Shown here: piece by piece, positions 23,740-36,020 of the stretch
Position numbering within the stretch: the first letter of the stretch is position 1
Layout of the letters: every line of letters starts with the position of its first letter
Assembly (NCBI GenBank): GCA_037043015.1
Contig: CM073327.1
Span: 10,336,727-10,400,726, forward strand
Direction: 5' to 3'
Length of the DNA stretch: 64,000 nucleotides
DNA from: Bryum argenteum
Taxonomy: Eukaryota > Streptophyta > Bryopsida > Bryales > Bryaceae
Program-made: the position numbers and the translations under genes
Notes under the pieces: generated by a model
Seen by the model: the letters and a program-made list of their open reading frames with translations, nothing else
Database searches by the model: none
What the model was told of the DNA's origin: nothing

Positions 23740-24363
23740 CCAAAAATGTTGTTCTTATCCTTATAATCAAAAATCTCAATAAGGTCAAAAGCACTGAAGA
23801 AACTGAGTATGAGATTAAAAAACACATGGGCGAGACCAATGTCGTCAATGTGTTTTTCCGACTTGAAGGTAAAAAAACATGTGAGAAATTGCAACGTTCA
23901 ATATGTAAATCGAGTAGTTTACAAGAAACACGTAAATACGAACATAAAAATATTGGGTAAATAAGTAGAATTTACCCCTCATCCGAAGAGTCTTGACGGA
24001 TTGATTGCATCAACTGAAGAAAAACTCGAACCGTTGGGGTGCTTGGATGTCAATATGGTTTTGGCAAACGTAGTGGAAGCTATGGAAAATGACTCACTCA
24101 AAGGCTATTTGAAAGAGGATCTTGAAAAGCTGATTAAAAATGCTGTCAAAAAAGAAAATAACGAGATAAAGAGGGAACTAGGAAGCATGGAAGAGTCGAT
24201 GCTTAAGGAGACAAGGAATTATTCTGACACATCTACTAACAAAGTAAATACTCAACTAGCATTGTTGAAACAAGCATTGGCGGCAAAATTTAATGTATTG
24301 ATAGTGTGGCAAAAAGATCGGATAGCGCAGACTCTTGAAAAAAACATAGACATATCAAACTAG
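23740..24363 (+). pseudogene. Eroded element ORF with coiled-coil end
   Basis: At 23745-23900 one frame reads VVLILIIKNLNKVKSTEETE and VVNVFFRLEG, vaguely like an RNA-recognition fold. A different frame at 24001-24363 encodes 120 residues rich in Glu and Lys (MIASTEEKLEPLGCLDV...) that would form a coiled coil. Related compositions occur in uncharacterised transposon proteins, but no domain name can be given. It lies just outside the right inverted end at 23352. Confidence 0.3.
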
Positions 24364-24369
24364 TTTTGA

Positions 24370-26900
24370 CAAACAATGTAGTGGTAAAATATAAAAATTT
24401 ATTCTTCGTATATTTATATATATCAATAATAAATTCCAAAAAAACGATAAGGTATTACTAAATACCACTAATTAAAAAAAATTAATATAAAAAAACAAAA
24501 GAAATAAGAGTAAAAATGAAAGTAAAAAGATTCAGAGGGAAAATAGAAACATAAAGACTTAAAATAAAAAAGAGAAAAGTGAAAATAAAAATAATGAAAG
24601 TATAAATAAAGAAATTAAAAGAAAAGAAGAATGTAAAATTGACAAAAACAAAAATACATGAAGTAAAAGTACAAAGATTAAAAGTGAAAACAAGTACATT
24701 AAGAGAAAAAGTGAAGGAAAAAATAAATACGGTTAAAGTAAAAATAAAAATAAGTAGGTATAAAATTAAAATGTACATATAGTTGAAGTTGAAATAATAA
24801 TAATAAAACTGGAATAAACCAATGAACGGAATAAAAAACAAAATACCTAAAACATAGATATAACAAATAAACATACTAAAAATAGAAAATCATCGAAAAA
24901 AAACTAAATTTATATAGCACACATTGCAATGGACAATATATTAAAAAAGGAAAAAGAATGAACAATGATAATAAAGTTATAAACAATATTAAAAACTCGG
25001 ATTCATGAAAGAAAAATGTAAATATGAAAGTAAATACAAGTGATGAGCAAAAATCAAGTTCTAAAGATAGAGTTTTAATGATAAAAAATATGAAACACTA
25101 GTTAAAAATCAATAATGTTGAGAAATTGTGTGGTTGTTGAGAAAGAAATTGAGGTTCTTGTAGTGAGTAACGATCATCCTGTACAAATTTACAATATAGC
25201 AAATGATGTAAAGGTTTGAGGAACATGCATAAAGTCCCACACCTTCTGATTAAATTCAAAGATTCCCAATGTACCACATAAAAAAAAGTAACTCTTTTAC
25301 TTATTGAGTAACATTACTCTGAATATGAGTTCTCAAAGACTTAAATGAATATCTATACTAAAATAAGGCAATTTATATGCAAAAAAATACTTACATGGTG
25401 ATTTTAACATTTTCACATAATGAAATTAGAGGCTATGTATAGTGTTAAATGTTGTACAAATTTTTATTTTATTTTATTTTATTTTATTTTTGTAAATCTT
25501 ATATTTCTATTGAAAGTATCGTTCATTAAATCTTGATTAGGATAATAAGGTATCTTAAAATGATTTTATTGAAATGTAACCTTGCGTGATGCCTCTTCGG
25601 CACAAAAAACTATATTGGAGTTATTTACTTCAAGCTCCAAGTAATCACTTTTTTGTAGTTTTGTTTTTGTTGGTGTTGACTTAAGTTTTAAAAATTATTC
25701 GTTTGTTTAGGGCTTGAAAACCATAAATTTCCTTGTATTCCTTGACAATTAGAGTTTGTGGTGACTACAAGTTGTTCTTTTGAAATATAGAGTGACTAAC
25801 AACATTATTGCACCGAGTTTTGATGTCAGCTAACTTGTCATTTTATCACAGATTATAAAAATTGTCATTTTGATGTAGGGTGATACTTATAGGAATTTGC
25901 TTTAATTTTCTTATGATCAACTCTCATAGCGTCACCAAGTTTTGCAACAATTTCATGACTTGGCTTTTGACTTGTCTTAACAATCATCGAAATTTCGAAT
26001 AGTAGTTGATCTTCGCTTTTCGTTCTACGAGTGATTTTGCTTTTTTGTTGGTAATTTGAATTCTTTTTTGGTCTTATTAATTATTCCAACTCATTTTTAA
26101 AGGTAAATTGTACTTGGTCTCACAACAAATTCAAAAAAAGATAAAGTTAAAATTGAGAAGAAAATTGTACAGGCAAGAGGTACCTATTACTTACACAATA
26201 TCAAAATGTCATAATTTAAACTTTAATATTAAACTACAACAACCTCTAACACAAATGTTAATGTTATGAAATTTACAAGATACATCAACAAGTTTCATGG
26301 TTGGATAATTACTTAAATTTATGAAAAACTCAAATGGCTAGGACCAGTAATATTAATACAAATTTATATAGAAAAAAACTGCAAAAATTCTACAAGGAAA
26401 TAGTTTTTAGTATATAATTCTACTCACATAGTATTAAATTTTTATTGACTTATTATTGATTTAACTTTTATTCAATTCTCTTTGCTGTAAAAGAATTTTT
26501 ATTTTTAAATTAAGTCAATTAAAAATAAAAATAATTGCAATGCAAAGACTTATGCTCATTGAAGAACAAATCTTCAAAACAAAAAATTAATTATATAAAA
26601 AAATCAAAAATTTCAAAAAAAAAATTTTACATAGTTTTATAAGAAGGTCTTAAAACAACAATATAGAATAACTTGCATCACATTGGATATATTCAGTTTA
26701 ATACAAAATTAAATGGTGATTAGGTGTTTTTATGAGTTTGTGAATTTTGAGAAAGTAAAGAGTTTGAAAAATTTCTTGAATCTCAAATCTTGAATTTTGT
26801 TTGAGAGAAATAATGAGGAAATTACCAAAAACATTGACCATTGTTTTTGTAACTATAGGGTTGCCATTGTAAATTTCAATTTTTTTTCTTTTATTTGAGT
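24370..26900. other. Low-complexity A-rich and AT-rich DNA
   Basis: From 24,480 to 25,030 the plus strand is an irregular series of AAAATAAAAGTAAAAATG-like blocks. The long minus-strand frame there (Phe/Ile/Tyr-rich) is an artefact of this. An (ATTTT)n microsatellite lies at 25461-25491. No gene is seen. Confidence 0.6.
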
Positions 26901-26916
26901 CATTTAAGAGCTTGAG

Positions 26917-27175
26917 TAGGGATATGGTTATGAACATTTTTCGAAGAGAAAATTCAAAATCTATATAATTTTAAAGGGCCTTTTTGGACTCGAAACCTAA
27001 TGTTTTTAGATGAAGTTTTAAGGAGGAGTTTGGCTTTGTAAATTTTGCCACATAGTATGCAATATAGGAAGCAACCGGTAAAAAGTTTATGCAAAAGTTT
27101 ACAATTATTCCCCATAAGCCATTTTTTTTGAGAATGTATAATTTCATTTCTCTCGTCTTCAACCAATTTTCATTT
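26917..27175 (+). repeat. Single arm related to the 30-660 inverted-repeat family
   Basis: Shares with the left arm at 30-230 the order TATGAACATTTTTCG, GGACTCGAAACCTAA, TTTGGCTTTGTAAATTTTGCC and ACATAG-ATGCAATATAGG. Only one arm is recognisable. The left end of a piggyBac-like element follows 160 bp downstream. Confidence 0.6.
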
Positions 27176-27336
27176 ACCAAAAAAGTAATTCATGAGGGTC
27201 ATCAAGTACACCATCGTACGCACTAGTTACGTTTTGAATACCAATTCTGCAATGAAGATCATAAATGGCTTCTAAAAATGGTAAATTAGCTCTAAACATA
27301 ACTTACAAAGTTGAAATAACAACACCGATTACAAAT

Positions 27337-27886
27337 TAACCACTAAAGGCCCAAGGGGTTTGAAGAAACACTTAGATGTGTTAGTAAATATGGATTTCAT
27401 AACCCTTATGCATCGCTCTGAAGATAGTATAAAGACCTTAAACCCTATAATAGATTTATGCGGTTAAATTTTCTAAAATAGGTAATTAAAAATTAATAAT
27501 ATCCTAAACTATTTGTTTTATAGTTTATTTTAAAAATTAAAACATTGAAAATCAATATAAAATGTACGTTCTAATATTAGTAATTGGAGATTGATATGAT
27601 TGACTAAAATCACATATTATATGATAAATTGGAGAGACGCCACAAGTAACCTATGAGGAACCTTACTACTTTCCCAAAATAGTAAGTTTTCTTACACTAA
27701 GAAAACCTTGCCCTATTTGTATTCGAAGGATTATTGTGAACAATCTATGAACCCAAACGAGGTTCTGTAAATTGGATGTGGTTCCCAACTCACCAAACTT
27801 CTGAAATGTTAAAAAAAAAATCTTTTCTATCCGGGTACAGCTCTGGGATCGACCTTAAAATGGTTGATTGGGCTCTTAGGGGTTAA
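27337..27886. mobile_element. piggyBac-like MITE, copy C
   Basis: TTAA at 27337-27340 and 27883-27886. Inner ends are CCACTAAAGGCCCAA and, reversed, CCCCTAAGAGCCCAA (12 of 15 matching). The 542-bp interior is AT-rich and non-coding. It ends 395 bp before the APC6 start codon, so it forms part of that gene's upstream region. Confidence 0.75.
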
Positions 27887-28280
27887 GATCTCAGATAGCT
27901 GACTAAAACGTACGTCCACCAGGGGATCATCATCCGTCCATAAACCGACGAAGCCTTCGTTTTCGTCAGCGAGAACATAATCTCGTTGTCATGCACACCT
28001 CTGGCGCGCATCCGAGTCTCCGTCGTCCGTCACCAATTCAAACTTTGCCGGCATTCAAGCTTCACTCTGCTCGATCCTTTCCGCTTCTCATGAAACAATC
28101 GATCGACTAGGGTTTACGGAATCCGAGCAGACAGGCACAGACAGACATCAATGGCGACGTTGAATGATCTTGACAAAAATAGTTGCTGGTATTGATTTGC
28201 TGATTGTCTCAAAGCTAGGGTGGGAGAAACATTACTCGGAGGTTGGAAAAATCAATTGGAGAGTGCAAATAGCAGAGAGA

Positions 28281-31200
28281 ATGAGAGAGGAGGAGGTGGA
28301 GAAGCTGCGGGCGGTGGTAAGAGATTGCTTGGGGAAGCATCTGTACTCCTCCGCCATCTTCTTCGCTGACAAGCTCGCTACGTTGGCCGGAAATGCGACA
28401 CAGGACTTGTATATGCAGGCAAGGCTCGCACTCTTACTCGATTTTCTCGGAAGTATTTATTTATTTATTTATTTTTTTAAACAAGAGAAGCAGTATTTTT
28501 TTGCTTCTGAAAATTTAAATTTTCATTCGTAATTGTGATATTGACGTTTCAATTTACGCTACCATTTAATCACTTAATGCTATTTCGACTAAATTTGAAG
28601 GTATAGGGTTTAAGAGGAGGAGTGCACTACATTAGCTCTGTTTCTGCATTGATCGAAAATGTGATTAGATTTTGCAAGTAATGACGTGTTTTTGGATCAT
28701 ATAGCTACAATTTGCTGTTTGTATTCACTAAATGTCCTGGTCTTTTGATTAAGCTTCTCACATTACGAGCAGTTTCATCTTAGGTTTGAGGTTTAGGAAT
28801 CGTACGTTGGCATGCTTTAGTTGAGAGCGGGCACTGTCTCAGCAATCTATGCAGTCGAGAGTCAGATTTTATCAGTCGGATCCGGGCGCGCATGACTTTT
28901 TGAATTTTTTTGGTATCTATTGGTTCATAGATCGTATCTTGAGATTGTCTCTTTGGAACACGAATCGACATCGTGTTGTGTATCATTCATACCCTACCTA
29001 GGGGGCTGAAAGTGTCAGTTCATGTATGATCAGATCTAACTGTTGTGTGTTGCGGTATTCAGGCACAGGCATTGTACCTCGGAAAACAGTACAGGAGAGC
29101 GCTCCATTTACTACGAAGGCATAATCTGGTCACTGCTGACTTGCGCTTCCGTTACCTTGCTGCCAAATGTCTGGTAAGCTTTGCTCGTGCTATGTCTAAT
29201 GCTGTTTGCATCTGCACTCATTTGAGACTTCACCAGGCCATTCCTCTTGCCTGTTGATTTATGTTCACTTTCACATAGTTGCGGCAACCTTGAACTAAAG
29301 TCTCAAACTATTGTGCAATGGAAGACGCATCTCATGCTGAGTACCTTCAGTACTTTCAAAGCTTGGATGGCTCGAAAGCTGACATTTGAGACATGTTTGC
29401 AGGAGGAGGTCAAGGAGTGGGATGAGTGTTTGCTAATGCTTGGTGATAACGATGTTGATGAAGAAGGAAATGTACTGGTGACAGACGACCAGGACACTGA
29501 ACTACTCGACAGGAGTGTTGAGGACCGGGAGATTAATGTGAGTCTTGTGTTTTGTGATTGTCTTTCTTCTACTTTTTGTGTTGACATAATTTACATCCTT
29601 GTGTTAAGCTGTTTGCCATACAGATAGGTGCAGCAATTTGTTTATTACGAGGACGTGCTTTTGAAGCTTTAGAGAATAGAGCTCGCGCATTACGTTGGTA
29701 TGTGTTCTCCCTTTTTACCTTTCTTTATACCTGGTTGAAACTGGTTGGGCCAAGTAACTCTACATTAGTGAGTCTGGTCTGAACGCTCTAAGCATTTCAT
29801 ATCTTTTGATGAAGCATTAACCTCATCACTCACCCTTATAAATTTCATCATGCTCACACAGTGTTAAGCTGATTATGCTGAGGGTAGAGATTCTAATTAT
29901 TAGCAGCCTTTGTACTCTCCAGGTACAAAGCTGCACTGAAGGCTGATCCGTTCTGCTATGAGGTATGTTAAGAGCTCATTCTTGGTCGTAGATAGCAAGG
30001 TTCAGGGTTCAGCTTATGCTGATGTACAGATTCTCCTGGCTCTTCTATGTGTTGACATCTAGATGATCTTTGATTTGTGATCCTCTGCCAGTGATTTCTT
30101 CGTCTTTGATCCTTGTGTAATTCTGGCAAGTTTGCGATGAGAGTTGACCTTGAATTTGTGTTCAACAAAGGAAGTCCTAGAACTGAATATTTTGTGTTAT
30201 GCAGGCTTTCGAGCATTTGATAGACAACCATATGCTGACAAGCGAGGAAGGTAGGCCCATGTAAGGTTGCATCTACTCCACTGACCAACTTTTGTGAATG
30301 GTCTTGTATAAACCATGAGTAAAGCACGAATTCACTTAGGAAATTGAGTTGTCACAGCGGATGGTTGTAACTACCTAACCTACAGTCTCTCTCACTAGAA
30401 AGTACACCCCACATTCAATTATGATATAACTTATACAGCATTTTACCTAGCGACGTAATTGAGTACATTCTTGAAGGTTGGCTCCTCGGGAACTACACTG
30501 CCGATTTATATAGCTATTCTGTAATAAAACAAAGCTCACGACGAACTGAAACTCATGCTCACATGTGGGAGCATGTGTTTTGTTCGCTTCTATCATCTCA
30601 AAGATCACCTCGTACACCAGCACTTAAGTCTGTTGCGTGTCCTTCAGAAACCGTTCTTTTAAATTCCCTGAAGTTCGACCCGGAGGACCGCTGGCTTTCA
30701 TTACTATATTCATGCCGTGCCAAAAAGGTCAGTTAACGATTATGTTATACAGACTTAGTCATCATTGATATATCTTCATATTGATGTAATGTCCAGTTTA
30801 ACCAGGCGAGACGGCTAACTTCATAAGTAACGTGATGGCATTTGGATGCAGTATGGACAAGAATCAGTCATTGAGGAGAAATTTCAGGAACTGGAAAGAG
30901 AACCAGATGATTCTCGACCAGAGGAGGATAGAGTGGGTTGCTCTTTGAAGGACAACAATGATGTGATTGCATGTAGGGCAGATTATCTCTATCATCGAGG
31001 GGAATTTCAGCGCTGCTATGACACCACTAAAGCGTAAGTTCGTTATGTAGGCTCAAGCATTGTTCTAAATCTTTGGTTTGGTATTGTTATGTAATCTGCT
31101 GATGAGGGAAGCTGTCTGATATTTTTCACATGTGATAATTATGCAGACTTCTTGAGAAGGACCCTTATCATTTGAATTGCATGCCGTTGCATATTGGTTC

Positions 31201-33575
31201 CGCCTTGGAGCTCGGACGTAAAAACGACCTTTTCTTGAGAGCTCATAACTTGGTTCAAGAGTATCCCCAGAAGTAAGCCGTTTATCATAATCTGACTCTG
31301 ACCTTGTTTGACATTCTCCAATTAGGTCGAGCTATTAGCCTCCATGATTTATGTATTGAGATAAATACTTGACTGCTATCACGTATTGCGACATCTCTTT
31401 CTTTTTCTGAAAAAGGACGCTCATATATTTCTTCATGAATGGTTATATTGTTTTTAATTGTCTGCCGAGATTTCATCGTGTGGCATTATTTGCCTTGGAC
31501 AGAGCTATATCGTGGTTTGCAGTGGGCTGCTATTATTACTGTATTCGCCAATTTGATCATGCACGGCGCTATTTCTGGTATGATTACTTTCTTTTTGTTT
31601 GCCAGCCAGGATCTGAAGTAAGATAAATTTCTTCTATTACTACCAAGTTCTTTCTGATTGCGATAGTTCCTCCAAGAATTCAGTTTCAGTGTTCGGATAG
31701 TCGTGATTCTGTCTTCCCGTACCATACTTTTCTATGCCTGACTAGTTGCTGTAACTGAACTTAGTACGAGTGCATGATGTTTGTGGCTTCCAAGCCATGA
31801 GAATAACATGCTGGTTTGGAATTTAGTAATTAGTTACATGTCTAAAGTGATATTCTAAAGTTCATCGAACGTCTAGTACTTTAGAGTCTTCTTAGACAGC
31901 TCCTTGATCTTTGTTGCAGCAAGGCAACCACCCTAGAAGGATCTTTCGCACCAGCTTGGCTTGGCTTTGGCAATGCATATGCTGCTCAAGACGAGAGCGA
32001 TCAGGCGATGGCTGCCTATCGCACAGCTGCTCGCTTGTTTGCAGGGTAATGTCTAATCTTTTAAATCTCTTGTAGAAAGTTCAAGTAGGTTGACGCACTG
32101 AGGAATTTTTCGTGACAAAATAGAACTCAGAATGATATGTGTCTGGAGTATCAATTACTAACAGATATTGGCTTATATTTCTCTTCAGTTGTCATTTACC
32201 AGCACTTTGCATTGGGATGGAATATCTGCGGACCAACAATCTCAATCTTGCCGAGCAAGTATGTGACTTTTCAATTAAAGAATCTAGTTGCTTCTAATTT
32301 CTGGCACAATATTTCCTGAAGTTAGGATGCTCTAGAGTTGTCCTCTCTAATAATGTCCACTACCTTTGATCTAATTTTCCGAACGTACAGCAGTTGCCGG
32401 TTTAAGATGTAGACCCTTTAGTACTCTGCGAGTTTGACAATATTTATTTATGCGAGCTTTCAGTTTTTTTCCATTCAACTTGCGAGGTTTTCTGCTTCAG
32501 TTTGGACCAGGAAATTAATGAACAGTTTAGAGCATCTTAAATTAGCACCACTGTTAGCAAGAAGTGACACCTTGTTGGCTGGTGCAGTTCTTCTTACAAG
32601 CCAGATCCATATGTCCAACAGATCCACTTGTTTACAATGAGCTCGGAGTGATGGCATATCGCAATAAAGAGTAAGTAATCTTCGAGTAATTGCTAATCGA
32701 GCACTTGAAGTCTGTGGTCCAGTTTCGAAAGCCATTTTCTTTCCAAGCACAATCATCGTTTGATTCTATCTCTATCACAAAGTTGTGACTCTCGAGGAGT
32801 ATTTCGTCGGAACCATGTTTTCATTAAGTATCGCGTGTTGACGTTCACAGCTACGAAACAGCTTCTCGCTATCTCCGGAAAGCTCTTCAATTGGCTCCTC
32901 CACCATTTACAGAAGCGTGGGAGCCGACGGTGGTGAATCTGGCCCATAGTCTAAGAAAGCTCAAGTATGTTGTCTTCGACGCTTTACTTTTATGATTTCC
33001 AAGCACTCGATTTGGGATGACTCACATAGCAACTTGGATATATGCAGGTTGTATCCTGAAGCGATCTCCATGTACGAGAGAGCCTTGTCCCTATTTCCCA
33101 GGGGCGCCAGCACTTATGCTGCTCTTGGTTTCACTTTCCACCTCCAGGTTATTCTTCGCCCCTTTCTTATTCAAAAGCAACTCTTTGTAGGACAAGGGAA
33201 CATGAGTTTGATGTACAAGGAGCTCGCCTACACGGTTTTTCATGTGTTACGGATATTGGTGATGCTATGTAGCTTGCTTTTGGAGCTATTCAGAGGCTGA
33301 ATCTGTTGTCTTTTATCATCAGGGAAACACAGGCAAAGCTATTGACTACTATCATAAGGTATGTGATTACTTGAGATTACTTGTTTCACATTGTACTCGT
33401 CCGAGAGTAGCAATGACTGTTGAGGATTGGTTGTTGACAGGCTCTTGGATTGAAGTCAGACGATACTTTCACGGCTGAAATGCTAACTAGCGCGCTTCAA
33501 GAAGAATGTGTGCGTTTGAGTGGAGCTCCTGATGCTGAGTTTTATTCACTAAGTGGGATGCCACACATTTCGTAA
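28281..33575 (+). CDS. APC6: Anaphase-promoting complex subunit 6 (CDC16), 17 exons
   Basis: APC6/CDC16 is a TPR scaffold subunit of the APC/C ubiquitin ligase that drives mitotic exit. Exons: 28281-28418, 29063-29173, 29403-29537, 29624-29697, 29923-29962, 30205-30250, 30648-30727, 30852-31033, 31147-31272, 31503-31577, 31920-32045, 32189-32258, 32588-32670, 32851-32964, 33048-33147, 33323-33358, 33441-33575. They join to 556 residues with no frame break, close to the plant length. The start MREEEVEKLRAVVRDC matches the plant family start. An upstream in-frame ATG at 28164 would add 39 residues and is less likely. Hallmarks: SSAIFFADK, RFRYLAAKCL, SWFAVGCYYYCI, AYRTAARLF, DPLVYNELGV, EAWEPTVVNLAH and the TPR-like YERALSLFPRGASTYAALG. 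Intron 1 uses GC-AG. Confidence 0.95.
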
Positions 33576-35130
33576 TTTTATCACATCAATCCATTCCTAC
33601 TCTTTTGTACAAAGGTTGAATGTCAGCCCCGCTTCCATCAGGGTAAATTATCATAGTCCGTATTAGTGCGCTTTCCTTGAAGCTCTAATGTTCTTACTGA
33701 TGGCGTGGTTGGAATGTAGTGTGCTAAAGCGAGGCTTCTTTCGTAAAAAGGTCATAATCTAGTGTCACTTCCATTTTTGTCAAGATCAAGTTAATGTGGT
33801 TGGGAGTTGAGAAAGTACTGACCACACCATTTTCTACAAGCTAGGTTGGCCTTTTTCCATAGATGATCTGTTGTGCCAGCTCAATACTTGCCCTGCAAAA
33901 GCTGGTAATTAGGTGGTCCTTTTTCCGTTGAGGATTCCTTGTTGACTTAACACTCGACCGGCAAGAGTGACTCAGATGGAGTTCAGGACCTGACACAAGC
34001 ATGGTCCCTATGATGACCAACTTGATAGGGTATTGTATGTTGATTATCAGTAACCGAAATGGCACTAGTCCATGTGGCGGACATGCAGAAATTGCATGCA
34101 CTGAATTGCACTGGACATTGCAGAAAATTTGAATCTCAATATTTCTGGAGCACTGAGCTCTTTAGGTGTATCCGAAATGCTTCTCACAGGCATATATGGG
34201 TCCTTGATCTAATTCCTGTTTGTCATCCTCCCTTTTGGTTATTCAGAACATGTATTTGTCATGATGGAACAGATATAAGCATTTCCGAGCTGGTTTCAAA
34301 TATGTGAATGCAAGCTACGGTCATGATTGTACTATATGTTGGATATTTATTTACCCCTAAAGTAGAGAAGCCCGGATCTGGCTCATTTGCTTAAAAGATA
34401 TATTTGTTTATTGATCTAGTATTGAACATTGATAAATTGCACATTGATTGATTGGAGAGAAGATATTTGGAAGTTGCTTTGATTCACTTAATTTTAGGGT
34501 TTAAATAGACTTTGTTTTAAGATAATCCAAAGTAGCTACAATTAGGAACAAGATAATGCCTATTAAGATCTCACAAGAGTCAAAAAAGTGTCAGCCATAG
34601 CCGTGCATGGAGTCAGCTGACTCACCCCACCCCACCGCACAAGCAAACCTAACGTACGTAAGTTAGTACGTCGATAGTAACTTACTAGTAAGTGACCCCA
34701 TAATTACGCCAAGTGTGTTTCCCCTCCACCATCGGCATTCGCGCCTCGGCTGCCACGCCCCTACCAGATTTCAAACCCCTGCCTGCTATCATTATTTTAT
34801 TGCTTGTACGTATGTCGATTTTCCACTCGTACGGAATGCAGTAAGAGCTTTTTGAATCAATCACGCTGTCACTTATCAGAACAATCGTACGATCGCGACA
34901 TTCGTCAGAACTTCCGCTCCATGAAGTAGTATCCCTCACCTGAGAGGTTCCTGAATCTTGGAGCTCGATTCCTGCAAGAGATGCAGCAGCAACTTCTCTT
35001 GCTTCGAGTATTTGTAAGTGTCGGAACAGCGCTGTTGTGTTTATCAAAAATTTGTCGGCCGTGAGTGCTTTTTCTTTGCTTTTGTTGCGGCAATTCAGCT
35101 TTAATTTTCGTCTCTTGTGTGGAGACTGGA
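33576..35130. other. Intergenic region between APC6 and the IQM-like gene
   Basis: Short frames only. It contains APC6 3' flanking DNA and, from about 34,600, a more mixed-composition stretch that may be the promoter or 5' UTR of the downstream gene. No known element was recognised. Confidence 0.4.
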
Positions 35131-35139
35131 ACTGATGTT

Positions 35140-36020
35140 CTCAATACGATAGGCAGTTGATGTTTCTTGATCAAGTGCTGATCAAGTTTCTTGATCATGT
35201 TTGTAGAATATGTGTTGTCAGCGGAGTAGTTGTTGAACACTCTGTTACAGCAGAGTCAGACTACGATGCTTAGATTGAACTACGATGCTTTTATTGTTTC
35301 TTGATCAAGTGTAGGATGTGTGCCTTCTGAACAGACTTGAGTCAGAATTGAGGTCGAAGGTGAAGTTTATTATACAGTTTATCACATTTTTGAGTGATGA
35401 AGTTGTGTTTTTACCAGATTTTAAGCTCTAGGAGATCTATAAATGTGAGTAGTGGTCGTGAAAGGTGACTAGTCCCGTTTGCTATTGTGGCTGTTGTTAG
35501 TTTTTAGAACCGAGTGTTGTTCTCTGAGAGTCGATGCGGTGTGGATTCAATACGATAAGTGGTTGATGCTACTCTGTATTATGTTTCTTGACCAAGTTTT
35601 AAAAAGTTCGTAGAATGTGTCATGAACGGAGTAGTTGTTGAACACTTACTAACAGCAGAACAGAACGGCATTGTGCTTAATAGTGAAGCTTATAGTACCA
35701 AATAAGCTTATGCTCTTTGTTTATTGTTTGCTATCGTGGCGGTAGGTAGTCTCTGTGCTGAGTTTGAGGTGGTGTGGAGATAGTTCTTTAGAAAGACTAC
35801 GATTGGCGGTTGATGCTACTTTTGTTTCTTGATCAAGTTTTAAATTTCTTTAGGATTTGTGCCGGCAACGGAGAAGTTTTTGAATATATGATGGCTGTAG
35901 AATTGATTCCACTGACAGTGTTGAGGTTGGAGGTGAACCTTATGTTTTAAGTTGCCCTGCTACCAGATATTAAGCTCGGTGTAAGTTTCAAATGTGAGTA
36001 GTGGTCGGGAAAGATGACTG
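35140..36020 (+). repeat. Imperfect direct repeats in the 5' region of the IQM-like gene
   Basis: GTTGATGCTACT or its variants followed by TTTCTTGATCAAG recur near 35,155, 35,562 and 35,806. The block CCAGATnTTAAGCTC ... AAATGTGAGTAGTGGTCG occurs at about 35,415-35,460 and again at 35,961-36,008, directly before the start codon. In the first copy the ATG position reads GTG. This indicates duplication of the leader and first-exon region. Confidence 0.7.

Noticed and set aside
24482..24874. 130-codon minus-strand frame of Phe/Ile/Tyr
   Set aside because: It is the antisense reading of an A-rich low-complexity tract with no real codon bias.
29968..30327. 119-codon minus frame within APC6
   Set aside because: It is antisense to APC6 exons and introns and has no domain.
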